A DNA stretch of 64,000 nt from Fragum whitleyi (Eukaryota > Mollusca > Bivalvia > Cardiida > Cardiidae): positions 22,762,990 to 22,826,989 of the forward strand of contig OX411549.1 of assembly GCA_948146395.1 (NCBI GenBank), in the 5' to 3' direction. Of the stretch, positions 46,600 to 58,104 are shown piece by piece (position 1 is the stretch's first letter; each line of letters begins with the position of its first letter). Under the pieces are notes generated by a model, which worked only from the letters and a program-made list of their open reading frames with translations, was not told the DNA's origin and did not search any database. The position numbers and the translations under genes are program-made.

Positions 46600-47160
46600 T
46601 CGTTTATTGGAGTATAAAGTGCAATTGCCTTAGCACATGGCTAAAACATAACGCCATACGGGCGTCGAATGACGTTCCTAAAGAGTATTTGCAAACGATA
46701 TTTGAGAATAAAAATCACGCGAAATCAAAAACATATTCCACTTAGTTGAGAAGTTGAATTTGCACGTTTTGATTGTTCATTACGCGTTAGACAAATAATC
46801 GGTCTGAATTTGCATTCAGTTGAATCTTTATGGCTTGCCTAAACATACAATCACATCTTTATTACAATCGTGCCTGATGCAACAAACACGGATGAATGAA
46901 ACCCGAATTTGCCAGATTTATAACGTCCTTAGAATTGAAAGAGCCTTCATGTTCCATAAGAAATTGTTAACACTATAAGTCCTGCCTGCGCGTATGCAGC
47001 AAACAATTCTTTGTCAAATCTGATATGACTTTTAATTTCAAAAAGGTCTTATCTGAGGTATGATATAAAATTTGACACCATAAATTTCCCCCAACTTTGT
47101 AAAAATCAAGAAAATGAAAAAAAGTAAACGTATAAGTGCACACTTTCTTATGGAACTCAG
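46600..47160 (+). mobile_element. Second copy of the 8.8-kb-type TIR element
   Basis: Right end CACTTTCTTATGGAACTCAG, then TA (47161-47162), identical in layout to 8802-10181. The interior matches that copy (CGGTCTGAATTTGCATTCAG, CTGCGCGTATGCAGCAA, CCAACTTTGTAAAAATCAAG) but lacks its LINE and some central sequence. The left TIR is decayed or lost near 46600. Confidence 0.72.
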
Positions 47161-47269
47161 TATACTTAGAGCACTCTATACCTCGTTTGTCTAGCTTAAG
47201 AAAGGTATGCATTGACTAGTTTTGACCGAAAATTACCACTCTAATAATCTAACCTTAACGACCAAAGGA

Positions 47270-47520
47270 TGAATGCCTTTAAAAATCAACTTCGCACAGT
47301 GACAGTACAATGTCCGCGCGGAAGCATTGCGATGCCTGGAAGACGTATCCATGGTCTCCCTGCGATCTTGCGATTTTTTGTTCGTAGACTCGTGCGTTGA
47401 ACCCACGGAAACCGTATTGCACCGCGGGGACACCGTGTAATTTTTTGAGTAACGTCGAGTTTACGGGCGCCGTACGGGAGCCGAAAGCCAAATGTAAACT
47501 AGTTCTAAACGCTTTATGTA
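47270..47520. other. CpG-rich patch of unknown nature
   Basis: Unusually GC- and CpG-rich for this window (GTCCGCGCGGAAGC, ACCGCGGGGACACCG, GGGCGCCGTACGGGAG). A 99-codon minus frame (47279-47578) and overlapping plus frames span it, none recognisable. It could be a promoter or first exon, or GC-rich repeat debris. Confidence 0.3.
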
Positions 47521-47593
47521 TACCGTGTAAAATACTCGTATGTGATACTGTAAACAGCTTTATATTGGCGGTGTCCACATTTGGCGGTTTTTC

Positions 47594-47643
47594 GATTACG
47601 ATTTATTGGCGGTGATTTATTTTGGCGCATCTTACCTTAACGC
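47594..47643 (+). repeat. TTTTGGCGC repeat, copy 1
   Basis: GGCGGTGATTTATTTTGGCG, then CATCTTACCTTAACGCCAAA; matches 48078-48125. Three more TTGGCGG strings lie just upstream (47562, 47581). TTTTGGCGC is an E2F-like string. Confidence 0.5.
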
Positions 47644-48077
47644 CAAAATTAAACGCTTTATCCACATTTTACATTTTTTCGTCGTTAAAACATCGTTAGT
47701 AAAAGAAAGAAAATTTCTAGAGAAATGTCAACTATCTACAAACTTGACAATAGTTTGTTTTCACACCTTTTGCTATAGTTATAACGCGTGTATAAGTTTT
47801 TTCACTCTTTTTCGCTGTGATTTCATAACAATGTATCGATCAACTTGGATCTGGAATCTTGAAATTGAGGGATCAATGCAATACGATTGTAAGTGCATAT
47901 AATTTATAGGCACTTATAATAGTATTGCGCTGACCCGTAGAAATGTCAACGTTGTCAGCATAAAAATAAGTATGGTCTGCATATCTTTGATGAAAATTTA
48001 ATTAACATTTACTAAAAAAGTACAGATTTCATATCTATCATAATAAAGAAATTTCTCATTTAATAATGACAAATATT

Positions 48078-48165
48078 GACGGTGGATTAATTTTGGCGCA
48101 TTTTAGCTTGACCGCCAATATAGCCAAAATAAAACCAACGCCAAAATTACCCCGTTTACAGTACA
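48078..48165 (+). repeat. TTTTGGCGC repeat, copy 2
   Basis: CGGTGGATTAATTTTGGCGC, then ATTTTAGCTTGACCGCCAAT, followed by inverse-oriented CCAACGCCAAAATTACC. Inverted TTTTGGCG/CGCCAAAA pairs suggest a small MITE. Confidence 0.5.
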
Positions 48166-48369
48166 TGATGCAAATGTTTCGAATCCCCGAGGATAAATCA
48201 ATTATGTCGACGATAAATTTGATCAAGATTTCTTGAAAAATCCCAAAGCGGTTGTCAATTAGACACTCCAAGTTAGCGCTATATTAGAACTCCCATATGG
48301 GATGATAATATTTCGTACTCAGGAAGATGGGAGTTCAAGAAAAGGTAATCTATGAGTACAGTATATATG

Positions 48370-48570
48370 CTGAAATTGACACTCATTCCGATCAAAATAA
48401 TTCTAACCGCGCTCAATTCATTCATCCATTCGAAATATTCACTATAATCGATCAAAAACGCTCTTATTTATCAAATGGATCAAATTATTCTCCTATTTCA
48501 TTGACTGGAGTGGATTTTAAGGTATCAAATTAGTCATGGAAACACACAATCAGAGAAAACAGTATGTATA
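48370..48570 (-). mobile_element. Family 1 MITE, partial
   Basis: TTGACACTCATTCCGATCAA, CAATTCATTCATCCATTCG, CACTATAATCGATCAAAAAC, then the internal TCATTGACTGGAGTGGATTT. The other half and both termini are missing. Confidence 0.65.
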
Positions 48571-49071
48571 AGATGACGTAGAGTAAAAATGGGCGGAGCT
48601 ATTTGTGAACACAGTTAAAAAACATGACATATATTTATTTTGCGATTAAAGTTCTATGTAATTTCTTCTTACATCACATCGCATTTAATCACATTTCATC
48701 GCATTTTATCACATAACTTCCCATTCGACCAGATTATATCCCACGAAGATATTTAAAAGATCGAATAAAGATAACAATATTCCGTTTCATTATAGAACAA
48801 AGCTTTCTCCCGATTTACTCTTTTTAAAGTCGTGGAAAGTAGAGAAATACTTAATTTGATATTCACATTTTTTGTTAGAGACGTTTGTCTAAAGACAATT
48901 AAATTACAAAGAGGTTTTAGGTGGCATGTTCTTTATGTTGTTAGAAGCAAAAAGCTATTAAGATTTTTAATTAAAAGGCAATTCTCGCCTAGTCGACGAC
49001 AATCATTTTGTCGAATTGATAGCCATGAGAAATAAGACAACGGAAAATATCGTGTTGATCTACAACAGTCG
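48571..49071. other. No gene; CATCGCATTTAATCAC repeats
   Basis: A short run of CACATCGCATTTAATCACAT / TTCATCGCATTTTATCACAT (about 48675-48715), a tandem of about 20 bp. Otherwise AT-rich. Confidence 0.45.
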
Positions 49072-49223
49072 TATACCTGGTACAGTGTAGTAAAAAAGTG
49101 CCCAGTTTATAGTTTATTAACCCGTTCCTGTTTTACAAAATTTTGGACCAGTCCAAATTCAAAGGTTTTGCAGACGAAAATTTAAAGTGGATTTAATTTG
49201 AAAAATAACCATTCAGGATGGTA

Positions 49224-49290
49224 GAAAATAGTGTGGAAAAAGAAGAAATTGCTTGTCAGAAGCAATTTCTTTTTTTTTCACAATGTTTTC
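49224..49290. repeat. Short foldback, AAGAAATTGCTT type, copy 2
   Basis: GAAAATAGTGTGGAAAAAGA, then AGAAATTGCTT, faces AAGCAATTTCTTTT, then CACAATGTTTTC. Loop GTCAG. Same hairpin as 41495-41557. Confidence 0.75.
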
Positions 49291-49329
49291 TCAATCATAA
49301 AATCACAGGCACGTAAAAAGCAGGGATTA

Positions 49330-51963
49330 AACAGGAAAGGATTAAAGTATCATTCATATACAAAGCATATTTACAGTACAAACAGTTCAAACATACAATC
49401 ATAGTAAATGACCATTCCCAGTAAGAATTTTAAGAGACTAAAACGTAATTACAGAACCATGCATATCTGTAAGAGCACACACACACCAGCACACACACGA
49501 ACATATACATACGCGCACACATACATACACGAAAATATTCATCATAATTCCCCATTTATTTAGTATATAAAAATCCATATACATGGAAATTAATATCTTA
49601 ATATCTATATTAATACCTAAGATAATAAAAAAACACGTGCAGTTTATAAAAAAACACAAAAGAGGCATTATAATGAGTAAAAGCCAAACGCTTATTTTTG
49701 GAGGTAAAAGGCCCTACGTTTTAAAATATCGTTACAGGTTTGGGCGCAAACTCGAATAAGTTCCTTGTTGGTAAATAAAGATATTAGCTTATCTTCGGGC
49801 GAAAAAGAAATGAAGTATATATTTATTTTAGCTGCATCATCGTATAATGTCTATCTTAAGTCGGTATACATGAAGCAATTTAGAATTACGTGGCTCCCGT
49901 CTTCGACCTGACCACAGAACGGACATTTTCTATCATCTACGGCTAATCCTTCGTAACGTCCTGTTTCTAATTTTAAAGGCGCAACCCCGCATCTAGATTT
50001 GCTGAACGCGCTTTTATGCTTGGGAGGTAAAAGTATTTTACAGTAGTTCTCAATTTCATATGTTTTAAGGCAATATGTGCGTAGTTTATTTTAACCTTTG
50101 TCTGATGGGCCATTTGGTTTACGAATTGACGATTGCCAATCATCGCAAAACTTTGTAAACAAGTGATTCTTAATATTTGTAAAAAACTGTTTTTTAGTTA
50201 AATGGTTGTCAGAGTTCACATTGCAATCTTGCAAAGTATTATTGACGACGTAAAACCAGTTTTTACAAGACATTTTAGCAGTTGACATAGTCCACGAGGA
50301 AACACGCTTGTTAAGCCTATCATTAGCCATATTGGATAATCTTAACCATTGTAATCAGACACTTTTCCATTGTTTGACATGGGGGATAACCAACCCATAT
50401 GCCACACACCGCCGCATTTGGAGTGTACCTACACCAAGGAAAAATCACATGGTACGATTTTGTACCGCGTTTATAGCCGAGTACGATTTTACGTCCCATA
50501 TAGCGGCACCATAACTTATTGTAGGCCAAACAATAGAGTTGTATAGTTGGGAGAAAACGTTGTATTGTATACTTCCAATGGACTTGCATTTAGCTTTGAG
50601 TAGTCCTAGTGCTCGACTTGCACTTTGGGAAACCATTTTAATAGTTACATCGTAGTTCAGGTGTTCCTGTAACAAAAAGACCCAGATACTTGTAGACGTT
50701 AACAACGGTAATGGACTGATTTCTAATACAACAAGAGTTGTCGGTCCTAGTAACTGATTCCGGTCGAAAGTGCACAGCCTGACTTTTTCCAGCATTTATT
50801 GTCATGCAATTTGTATTACACCATTGCTCTAGACCATTGAGTAGCATCTGTAGATCGCTCTTGTTTTCGGCTAGTAAAACGATATCATCCGCGTACATCA
50901 AAATACAGACTCTTTCATCTCCGAAAGAAACGCCGATTTCGTACGACTTCAATTGTACAAATCACGGTTAATGAAATCATAGGCCTTTTTGAAATCAATA
51001 AACGCGCAAAAAGTTGAATGTTTTAAGGTATTTCGTGTCTCAATAATACTGGTCAAAATTGATAAGTGATCGACGATACTGCGTTTCTTTCTAAAACCGT
51101 TTTACCTTACTGGACTCGACCCATCGACTGTGTCTATTATTTAGGATATGACAGTATATTTAGACGATGCTAACGAGATACCTCGGTAAGACAGGGGTTT
51201 TCTGGGGTCAAGGTCGGGCGACTTCGGGATAGGGTTTATAATACATTTACCCCAAGATGATGGGATAGTTCCATTAATAAAACAAACGTAAAATAGCGAG
51301 TGATGAAACATCACAGTTATACCATTCTTTAACGCTTCTGCTGGTATGCCATCGAACCCTACTGCTTAACATTTTTAACTGCATCTACTTCACGCTTCAC
51401 TTCAATTATTGATATTGAACAATTATAATCTAATTCATGCTCGGTACTGTTGTTAAAAGACCTCTTGAAAGATTCTTTTGAATTTTGATTATTTAGAAGT
51501 GAACAAAAATCACTCTGCCATTTATTAAGAATTTCATCCGAATCATGACTACTGGAACCATCATCTAACGATACCTCATCTGAGATTTTATTTTGTTTAT
51601 CATGCCTAACCCCAATTTTACCAATCGATATCCAAAATTTTCTTTTGTCACAATTACAGCTGTCAACTAGATCTTGCTGAATTGTAAACCAATGTATGCG
51701 TTTGGCCCGTTGAACCGCTCTACCAAACTGTTTTCTTATTGACACAAGTTGACTTTTGAGAATGGTTCTCTCTGACCTACTTGGATATTTTAGCAATCAT
51801 TTTTAAGCAAAGGCAAGATCTGACCACAAATTTGTTAGACGATTGTTCCACCACGGCTTATTAGGACGGCGCTATTTTGAATACCTTCCACTGTAAACAG
51901 TTTTAAATGGAATAGAGTCATACATTTTAGAATTGATAATATTACACCAATCATCATGTACTA
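49330..51963 (-). pseudogene. LINE, 3' part: linker, reverse transcriptase, zinc knuckle, 3' UTR
   Basis: Downstream part of a CR1/L2-like (Jockey-superfamily-type) non-LTR retrotransposon ORF2, dead. Reading right to left: KPWWNNRLTNLW (about 51860-51825), then a basic linker with KFWISIGKIGV; RT motifs NPIPK and LSYRGISLASS (about 51250-51180), NGFRKKRSIVDHL, FCAFIDFKKAYDFINR (about 51005-50960), catalytic YADD (50884-50895), then YLGLF; then a C-terminal zinc knuckle, KCPFCGQVEDGSHVILNC (about 49920-49870). The stop is at 49692-49694. Lesions: frameshifts, an in-frame TAG at 49851-49853, a TAG/TAA cluster near 51790-51890, and only about 22 residues between AYDFINR and YADD where families usually have about 80-90, so part of the palm is deleted. 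The 3' UTR holds a CA-rich microsatellite (49473-49530). Confidence 0.92.
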
Positions 51964-52315
51964 GTCCGGCAGAAATATGGCATATTTTAGCTCAACCTGG
52001 AAGTAGGGTTCAAAGTTTTTTTCTTGACTGGTTCTTGTAGCCAATGCCTTCCCCAACCAGAATCCGGTTGATGACATCTTGTCATCATTGAGCATTTCGA
52101 AAAAATCGAGATGGCAGCCAGGACTATCAAAAATCAAGCCAAAAGCTCCGTAGATCGATCTCTTTGAAAAATAAAACCGGTTTGAGTGGTCATTTTATTG
52201 TTAAGATATTGACTTGAAGCTATGTAACGAATAAAAGCATACCATGACATTAGTTATGAGGATGGTAATCAAGATGGCAGCAAAATCGAATTATAAACGT
52301 TTTTTTTAAATAATT

Positions 52316-54570
52316 CCCGATTTATGCAAGATATGAAAATCTTAGAAATGTGTTTTAGAGTTTTTCTGAATAAACTTTTGTCAGATTGTTTATGACCTCA
52401 AAATATCTGACTTGTTACACCTCTCATCTAGTGTTATGAAAACCATCAATTCCAAGATGGCAACCAGGAAACACAAGATTTATATTTCGTGGTTAAAAAA
52501 TTTCAACGTTTTTACCAGAAAACTATTTTCGAGTAACTAAGGTCTAGCCTATCAAGAATCTGGATGATGGTGCATTTTAATCAAGGAATAGTGAGATGGC
52601 AGCCAAGACCACTAAAAATATAAATGTACTAGCTAATAAACAATTGATCGAAATTTTGTATCTAATTTTACTGATAAAGTGCTAATTTGATGTTTTCTGG
52701 TGCAATGAATACCTTGAATGACAATTGGAATAAGTATAGTGTTGTTGAGGTGGCTGCCAAATGGAAAAAAACGCTCGATTACTAGCGTGAATAAAGGTGT
52801 ATATGTTTTTGTAAACATTTAAGATACAACTAAAATTTTTTTTAGATAAGTTAATCGGTTTATGAAGGTATTGAACTGCTGCCTGAGCAAGGTAGAGTAA
52901 TAATGGTTTTTCAGAGAAATTCAGTTTGGCAGTCGAGATGGCAGTCTGTTAAGAGCATTTATGAATGATAACTGCGTGTACCTTAATGACAAGCATGAGA
53001 ATATGATGATCTCTTTTTCCTATAGCAAAAACTTATCTGGTAAAAATCCGATTTTGATGAATATGTTCCCGATTTATGCGAGATATGAAAATCTTAGAAA
53101 TGTGTTTTAGAGTTTTTCTGAATAAACTTTTGTCAGATTGTTTATGACCTCAAAATATCTGACTTGTTACACCTCTCATCTAGTGTTATGAAAACCATCA
53201 ATTCCAAGATGGCAACCAGGAAACACAAGATTTATTTTCGTGGTTAAAAAATTTCAACGTTCTTACCAGAAAACTATTTTCGAGTAACTAAGGTCTAGCC
53301 TATCAAGAATCTGGATGATGGTGCATTTTAATCAAGGAATAGTGAGATGGCAGCCAAGACCACTAAAAATATAAATGTACTAGCTAATAAACAATTGATC
53401 GAAATTTTGTATCTAATTTTACTGATAAAGTGCTAATTTGATGTTTCCTGGTGCAATAAATACCTTGAATGACAATTGGAATAAGTATAGTGTTGTTGAG
53501 GTGGCTGCCAAATGGAAAAAAACGCTCGATTACTAGCGTGAATAAAGGTGTATATGTTTTTGTAAACATTTAAGAAACAACTAAAATTTTTTTTAGATAA
53601 GTTAATCGGTTTATGAAGGTATTGAACTGCTGCCTGAGCAAGGTAGAGTAATAATGGTTTTTCAGAGAAATTCAGTTTGGCAGTCGAGATGGCAGTCTGT
53701 TAAGAGCATTTATGAATGATAACTGCGTGTACCTTAATGACAAGCATGAGAATATGATGATCTCTTTTTCCTATAGCAAAAACTTATCTGGTAAAAATCC
53801 GATTTTGATGAATATGTTCCCGATTTATGCGAGATATGAAAATCTTAGAAATGTGTTTTAGAGTTTTTCTGAATAATTTTTTGTCAGATTGTTTATGACC
53901 TCAAAATATCTGACTTGTTACACCTCTCATCTAGTGTTATGAAAACCATCAATTCCAAGATGGCAACCAGGAAACACAAGATTTATATTTCGTGGTTAAA
54001 AAATTTCAACGTTCTTACCAGAAAACCATTTTCGAGTAACTAAGGTCTAGCCTATCAAGAATCTGGATGATGGTGCATTTTAATCAAGGAATAGTGAGAT
54101 GGCAGCCAAGACCACTAAAAATATAAATGTACTAGCTAATAAACAATTGATCGAAATTTTGTATCTAATTTTACTGATAAAGTGCTAATTTGATGTTTCC
54201 TGGTGCAATGAATACCTTGAATGACAATTGGAATAAGTATAGTGTTGTTGAGGTGGCTGCCGAATGGAAAAAAACGCTCGAATACTAGCGTAAATAAAGG
54301 TGTATATGTTTTTGTAAACATATAAGATACAACTAAAATTTTTTTTAGATAAGTTAATCGGTTTATGAAGGTATTGAACTGCTGCCTGAGCAAGTTAGAG
54401 TAATAATGGTTTTTCAGTGAAATTCAGTTTGGCGTCGAGATGGCAGTCGGTTAAGAGCATTTATGAATGATAACTGCGTGTACCTTAATGACAAGCATGA
54501 GAATATGATGATCTCTTTTTCCTATAGCAAAAACTTATCTGGTAAAAATCCGATTTTGATGAATATGTTC
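52316..54570 (+). repeat. Three tandem copies of a ~751-bp unit
   Basis: Units 52316-53067, 53068-53818 and 53819-54570 differ at only a handful of positions (for example AATGAATACC/AATAAATACC, CTGAATAAACTT/CTGAATAATTTT). Each holds the AAGATGGCAACC, GAGATGGCAGCC, GGTGGCTGCC and GAGATGGCAG modules. Joints fall at TTCCCGATTTATGC. The identical minus frames in each copy are shadows. Confidence 0.95.
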
Positions 54571-57150
54571 ATATGTATTAAAACATCTTATTTTGAAGAA
54601 GGCAGCCTCACCTTCCTTTCTTCCAGTTATTATCTATTTTATTTGAACAATTGCGACAACGTAAGGAACTTGTTGACAAAAATATGTTTGTATAATTATA
54701 GTTCATATATGGTTTCGACAGGACCACTTATTTTTAAAAGGACACATTAGCTTGCTCATTAAATTCGTCGTTTTAAAAAATTATAGCGTCAATAAAAGTA
54801 CGGTTTCTAAGAGAATGAAAATGTAACATTGAAGAAAGCATTTTTTAACATAAAGCATTAAAGTGATCTCAACATAAGTACGGTTGGGGATTTACTGTGA
54901 CTCCTATTCAATTTTATTTTTCATGAAATGCAACGTAATGTAAGTAACCAATTATTACTAGTCTTCCATGTGATTTATCCTCATGCGACATGTTAGGTCC
55001 ATCAGAGGCGTTAATGGTAAGATGTAGACATAAAAGATGATGAGCGCTAGCATATGCTCGAATCAAATGTACGGACTACGGCAATGGTTCCAAAAGTGGT
55101 TACCAATGTATTGTACTGAGTAAGTGGTAATGTTAACCCAAATTAAATGGTGGCAAAGCTTTCCGAACTTTTATTGCAAATATAGGACTTATGATTTCTA
55201 GCTTTTCTCTTAAAAGTTAGGTGCAGAAACCTACAGCCTTGTCTGAGGTTACAGCCATACATGTATTATAGTGTAGTAAATAGTCTATTATATACTCTTC
55301 AAAAAAGTTCTTTGACATTTGATCTACATGAAGACTTTCAACTCCGACATCAATATCTACATGTGTGTGTATATTCAATAAAAAAAGGTGAAGTCAATGC
55401 ATCTTCACACCGTATAAAAACAGAATTACATTTTTTAACCAAAGACTTGTAACAGATACGTTGAATAAGGACGTTACATCGCACACGTGTCCTATACTAG
55501 CAAACTCGACCTCTCGTATCTGGTTCCACTCTTTCTGACCGGAGATCCTACTTTGACTGGAGACCTGAGTCGTCGTTGAAATGACAGTTAGAGTGAAATA
55601 TGCCAAATAGCGTTACGGTATTCCACGTCTTGGACGAACTTTGTCATTCAGGGTCAGACTAATCTGACTCTATACATAACGCTATGAGTCACGTTATATC
55701 GTTACCAGAGGTAAGATATAGTTTGTCCGGAAACAACAAAGTCATTTGTAACTGCTTGTCTTATAGAGCCTGCCTTGTATGGACCAATAACTTTACGACG
55801 TTGTTCCTCCGTTCGATTGACATATTTTCAACCCAACCATGTGCCTAGACGATTAATATCAAAAGCAATCAAGTCGCGGCATTTCATCCACAACATAATG
55901 GAGAGCTATCAGGTCTGTCCAGTGAATCTGAAACTGCACTTGCTGAACGAGAATGTCGGGTTTTGCGTACTTTGACGTTGACGTCTCTATCCAGAAACGT
56001 TTTCGAGTTATTCATGGCAAAACATGTGATATTCATGAATTACTATTACTGTTCACAAATCAATCAAAATTTATCAAATTGTTCACACAAATTCAGAAAA
56101 ATTGTATGCTTTATCAGTGTCAAAGAACTTTTTTTGAAGAGTATAGATCCCTAAAAATTGATATTCAAGTCTGAAGCTACTGTACATTAAAATAAATGTG
56201 ACCTGCCACGCCAAAAGGGACAATCTCGGTAGTGCGTAAAGTGTTGAACTTAGTCAGACTGCATGGATTGCTCAGGCTGACTAGGGTCGAAACTTTTCGC
56301 TCTTTACTTTTTTCTGAATCTAGAATGATCAATCTGCCTTTCTGTGAAAGAATTTTTGAATTGCGACCTCTGGTTGATCTATGCTAAACCCAATCTCTTT
56401 TTCAAATATTTATTTTACTAAGTTCTCAGAAGGTCTCTTTCGCTTGACGGGTCACAGATATACAACTTACATATATACATTATTGTTACTTTTTCCATTT
56501 GCTTAATTTGCTTACAATTGTATTAGCTAGCCCCTTTGATGATTCATCCTAGTTGATCATTTCAACGTGAACAAAAAAGATGTAAACTTTACAGCAAAGC
56601 TACAATACTGCTACAAAATTGTCATATATCAAATGCTAACAAATTGAAAAAGAGACCTGGGAAAAGGGTGCTTTTGAACAAACACTTTTGACAACATTTC
56701 GATGCACTGAGTCGCCATTTTTTGTGATGATTCGAATAAATAAAATTTCAATTTAGAGGATGTTAGGTTCGTTCATAAATCAGCATTGTAGTCTCTTTGT
56801 GTGACAATATGAAACAATTATAGACGTACAGCAAAACCACGATACTGTTGCCAAATGGCCATATTTCAAATGCCACCAAAATGAAGATAAGAACAGACAA
56901 GAGGTTTTTTTTCAAATACTATTGAAAAATTTTTGCTGCTAATATCTGCACTGAGTCACCAACGGTTGGTGACGATTTGAAAAACTGAATATTGGTTAGG
57001 AGACATAACTGTTTCGTGCTAATCCATCGATATGAGATAAATATACTTTGTTGTGCAATAATTTTCTCGCAAAGCAAATAAAGTTTTATTTTAAATTGCC
57101 ATGCAACGTAAATGCTATGCATTGTTCACTAATCATGTATATGTAATGGT
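54571..57150. other. Centre of the 6.1-kb element, no enzyme recognised
   Basis: Contains short frames (54463-54750, 55261-55452, 55775-55975 plus; 55394-55606 minus) with no transposase signature visible, and a nested family B MITE at 56199-56454. From about 56560 rightwards the right arm begins (GAGTCGCCATTTTTTGTGA at about 56709, CACCAACGGTTGGTGACGAT at about 56958). A decayed transposase cannot be excluded. Confidence 0.45.
56199..56454 (+). mobile_element. Family B MITE nested in the 6.1-kb element
   Basis: Inverted ends TGACCTGCCACGCCAAAAGG and CTTTCGCTTGACGGGTCA. Core GTCAGACTGCATGGATTGC, then TCAGGCTGAC, at 56250-56278. This is the fourth nesting level of the 49-59 kb locus. Confidence 0.8.
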
Positions 57151-58104
57151 GCTACAAGTGAAGTTAGACTTCTCTATATATATTCATGTTTATAGGATGT
57201 ATTGTTGGCTTCCTTTTTTTCTTTCTGGAAGAGATAATTCAAGTCAAAGTGATTGTCTACGTATGAATCTTGCAAATGTTTTATTCTAAATTGTCAAAAA
57301 GATAAAAACCAATGGAAATGCCATATTTATGCTGTATTGGCTGCCATCTTAGTACACAAAAATACTTTTTATATTGCATATGTAACTTTTCTTATTTCAA
57401 AATGATGACCTGTATTTTCATAAGTTAATATGAATCATTTTCTTATAATCATGTAACCTCAATATTCTTTCGATGATATTCCTTGGCTGCCATCTCGAAT
57501 GCTATCATCATTTAAAGCATCAATTTTTAAAACAACTTTGAAACTGGCCTTGAAACTATTGATGTAGGCGCCTTTCTTTCTCGAATCCCGATTAAAACAC
57601 AATTAACTTAGAAATTTCTCTTACCTGGCTGCCATCTTCAAATCAATTATTTATGTTACAATAGACGAGAGTTGTCTTTTGTCTGATATTTTGAAGGCAT
57701 AAAACCACTAGCAAATGTTTACTGAAGGAGCCCTGAATCCCTTTCCTAAGATTCTTATGTCACATGGGTCAAGGAATACTTCAAATAATAATTTGGCTGC
57801 CATCTTGACTACCATTCTAATTTCCAATGTCATATCAGGTAATAATTATGTCAAATACTTTTATTCTCGAACTTTAACAGCATAAAAACACACAAAAAAC
57901 CATTTAAAAGGTCGTCATTGTGATCTACCGAGCTGTTGGCGAAACATTCGATAGTCCCGGCTGCCAACTCGATTTTCTCAAAATGCTCAATGGTGACAAG
58001 ATGTCATCAGCCAGATTCTGGTTCAGGAAGGCTTAAGCTACAAGAATCAGTCAAGAAAAAAACTTTGAAACCTACTTCCGGGTCAAGCTAGAAATCTGCC
58101 GGAC

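Larger units (their letters stand above)
51964..58104. mobile_element. 6.1-kb long-TIR element with AAGATGGCAGCC modules
   Basis: Ends GTCCGGCAGAAAT and ATTTCTGCCGGAC (right copy AATCTGCCGGAC) are flanked by TA (51962-51963, 58105-58106). The arms are collinear for at least 1 kb though clearly diverged (shared GGAAGTAGG, CAAAGTTTTTTTCTTGACTG, TGATGACATCTTGTCA). Both arms repeat an (A)AGATGGCAGCC-like motif in the same arm-wise orientation. Left: 52111, 52274, 52457, 52596, 52750, 52937. Right (as GGCTGCCATCT): 57959, 57795, 57627, 57485, 57339. Spacings run in parallel: 163/183/139/154 against 164/168/142/146. No transposase recognised in the 54.6-56.6-kb centre. It splits the LINE, so it inserted later. 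Confidence 0.88.

Noticed and set aside
49473..49530. CA-rich stretch as a regulatory Z-DNA element
   Set aside because: Irregular microsatellite inside a dead LINE 3' UTR; no further support.
52633..54393. Three near-identical minus-strand frames of 61-85 codons as a small gene family
   Set aside because: They are the same non-coding 751-bp tandem unit; the frame has no start context, domain or selection signal and includes the repeat motif itself.
26155..54570. CRISPR arrays at the tandem repeats
   Set aside because: Units are 160-751 bp with no short repeat/spacer pattern, and the sequence is clearly animal.
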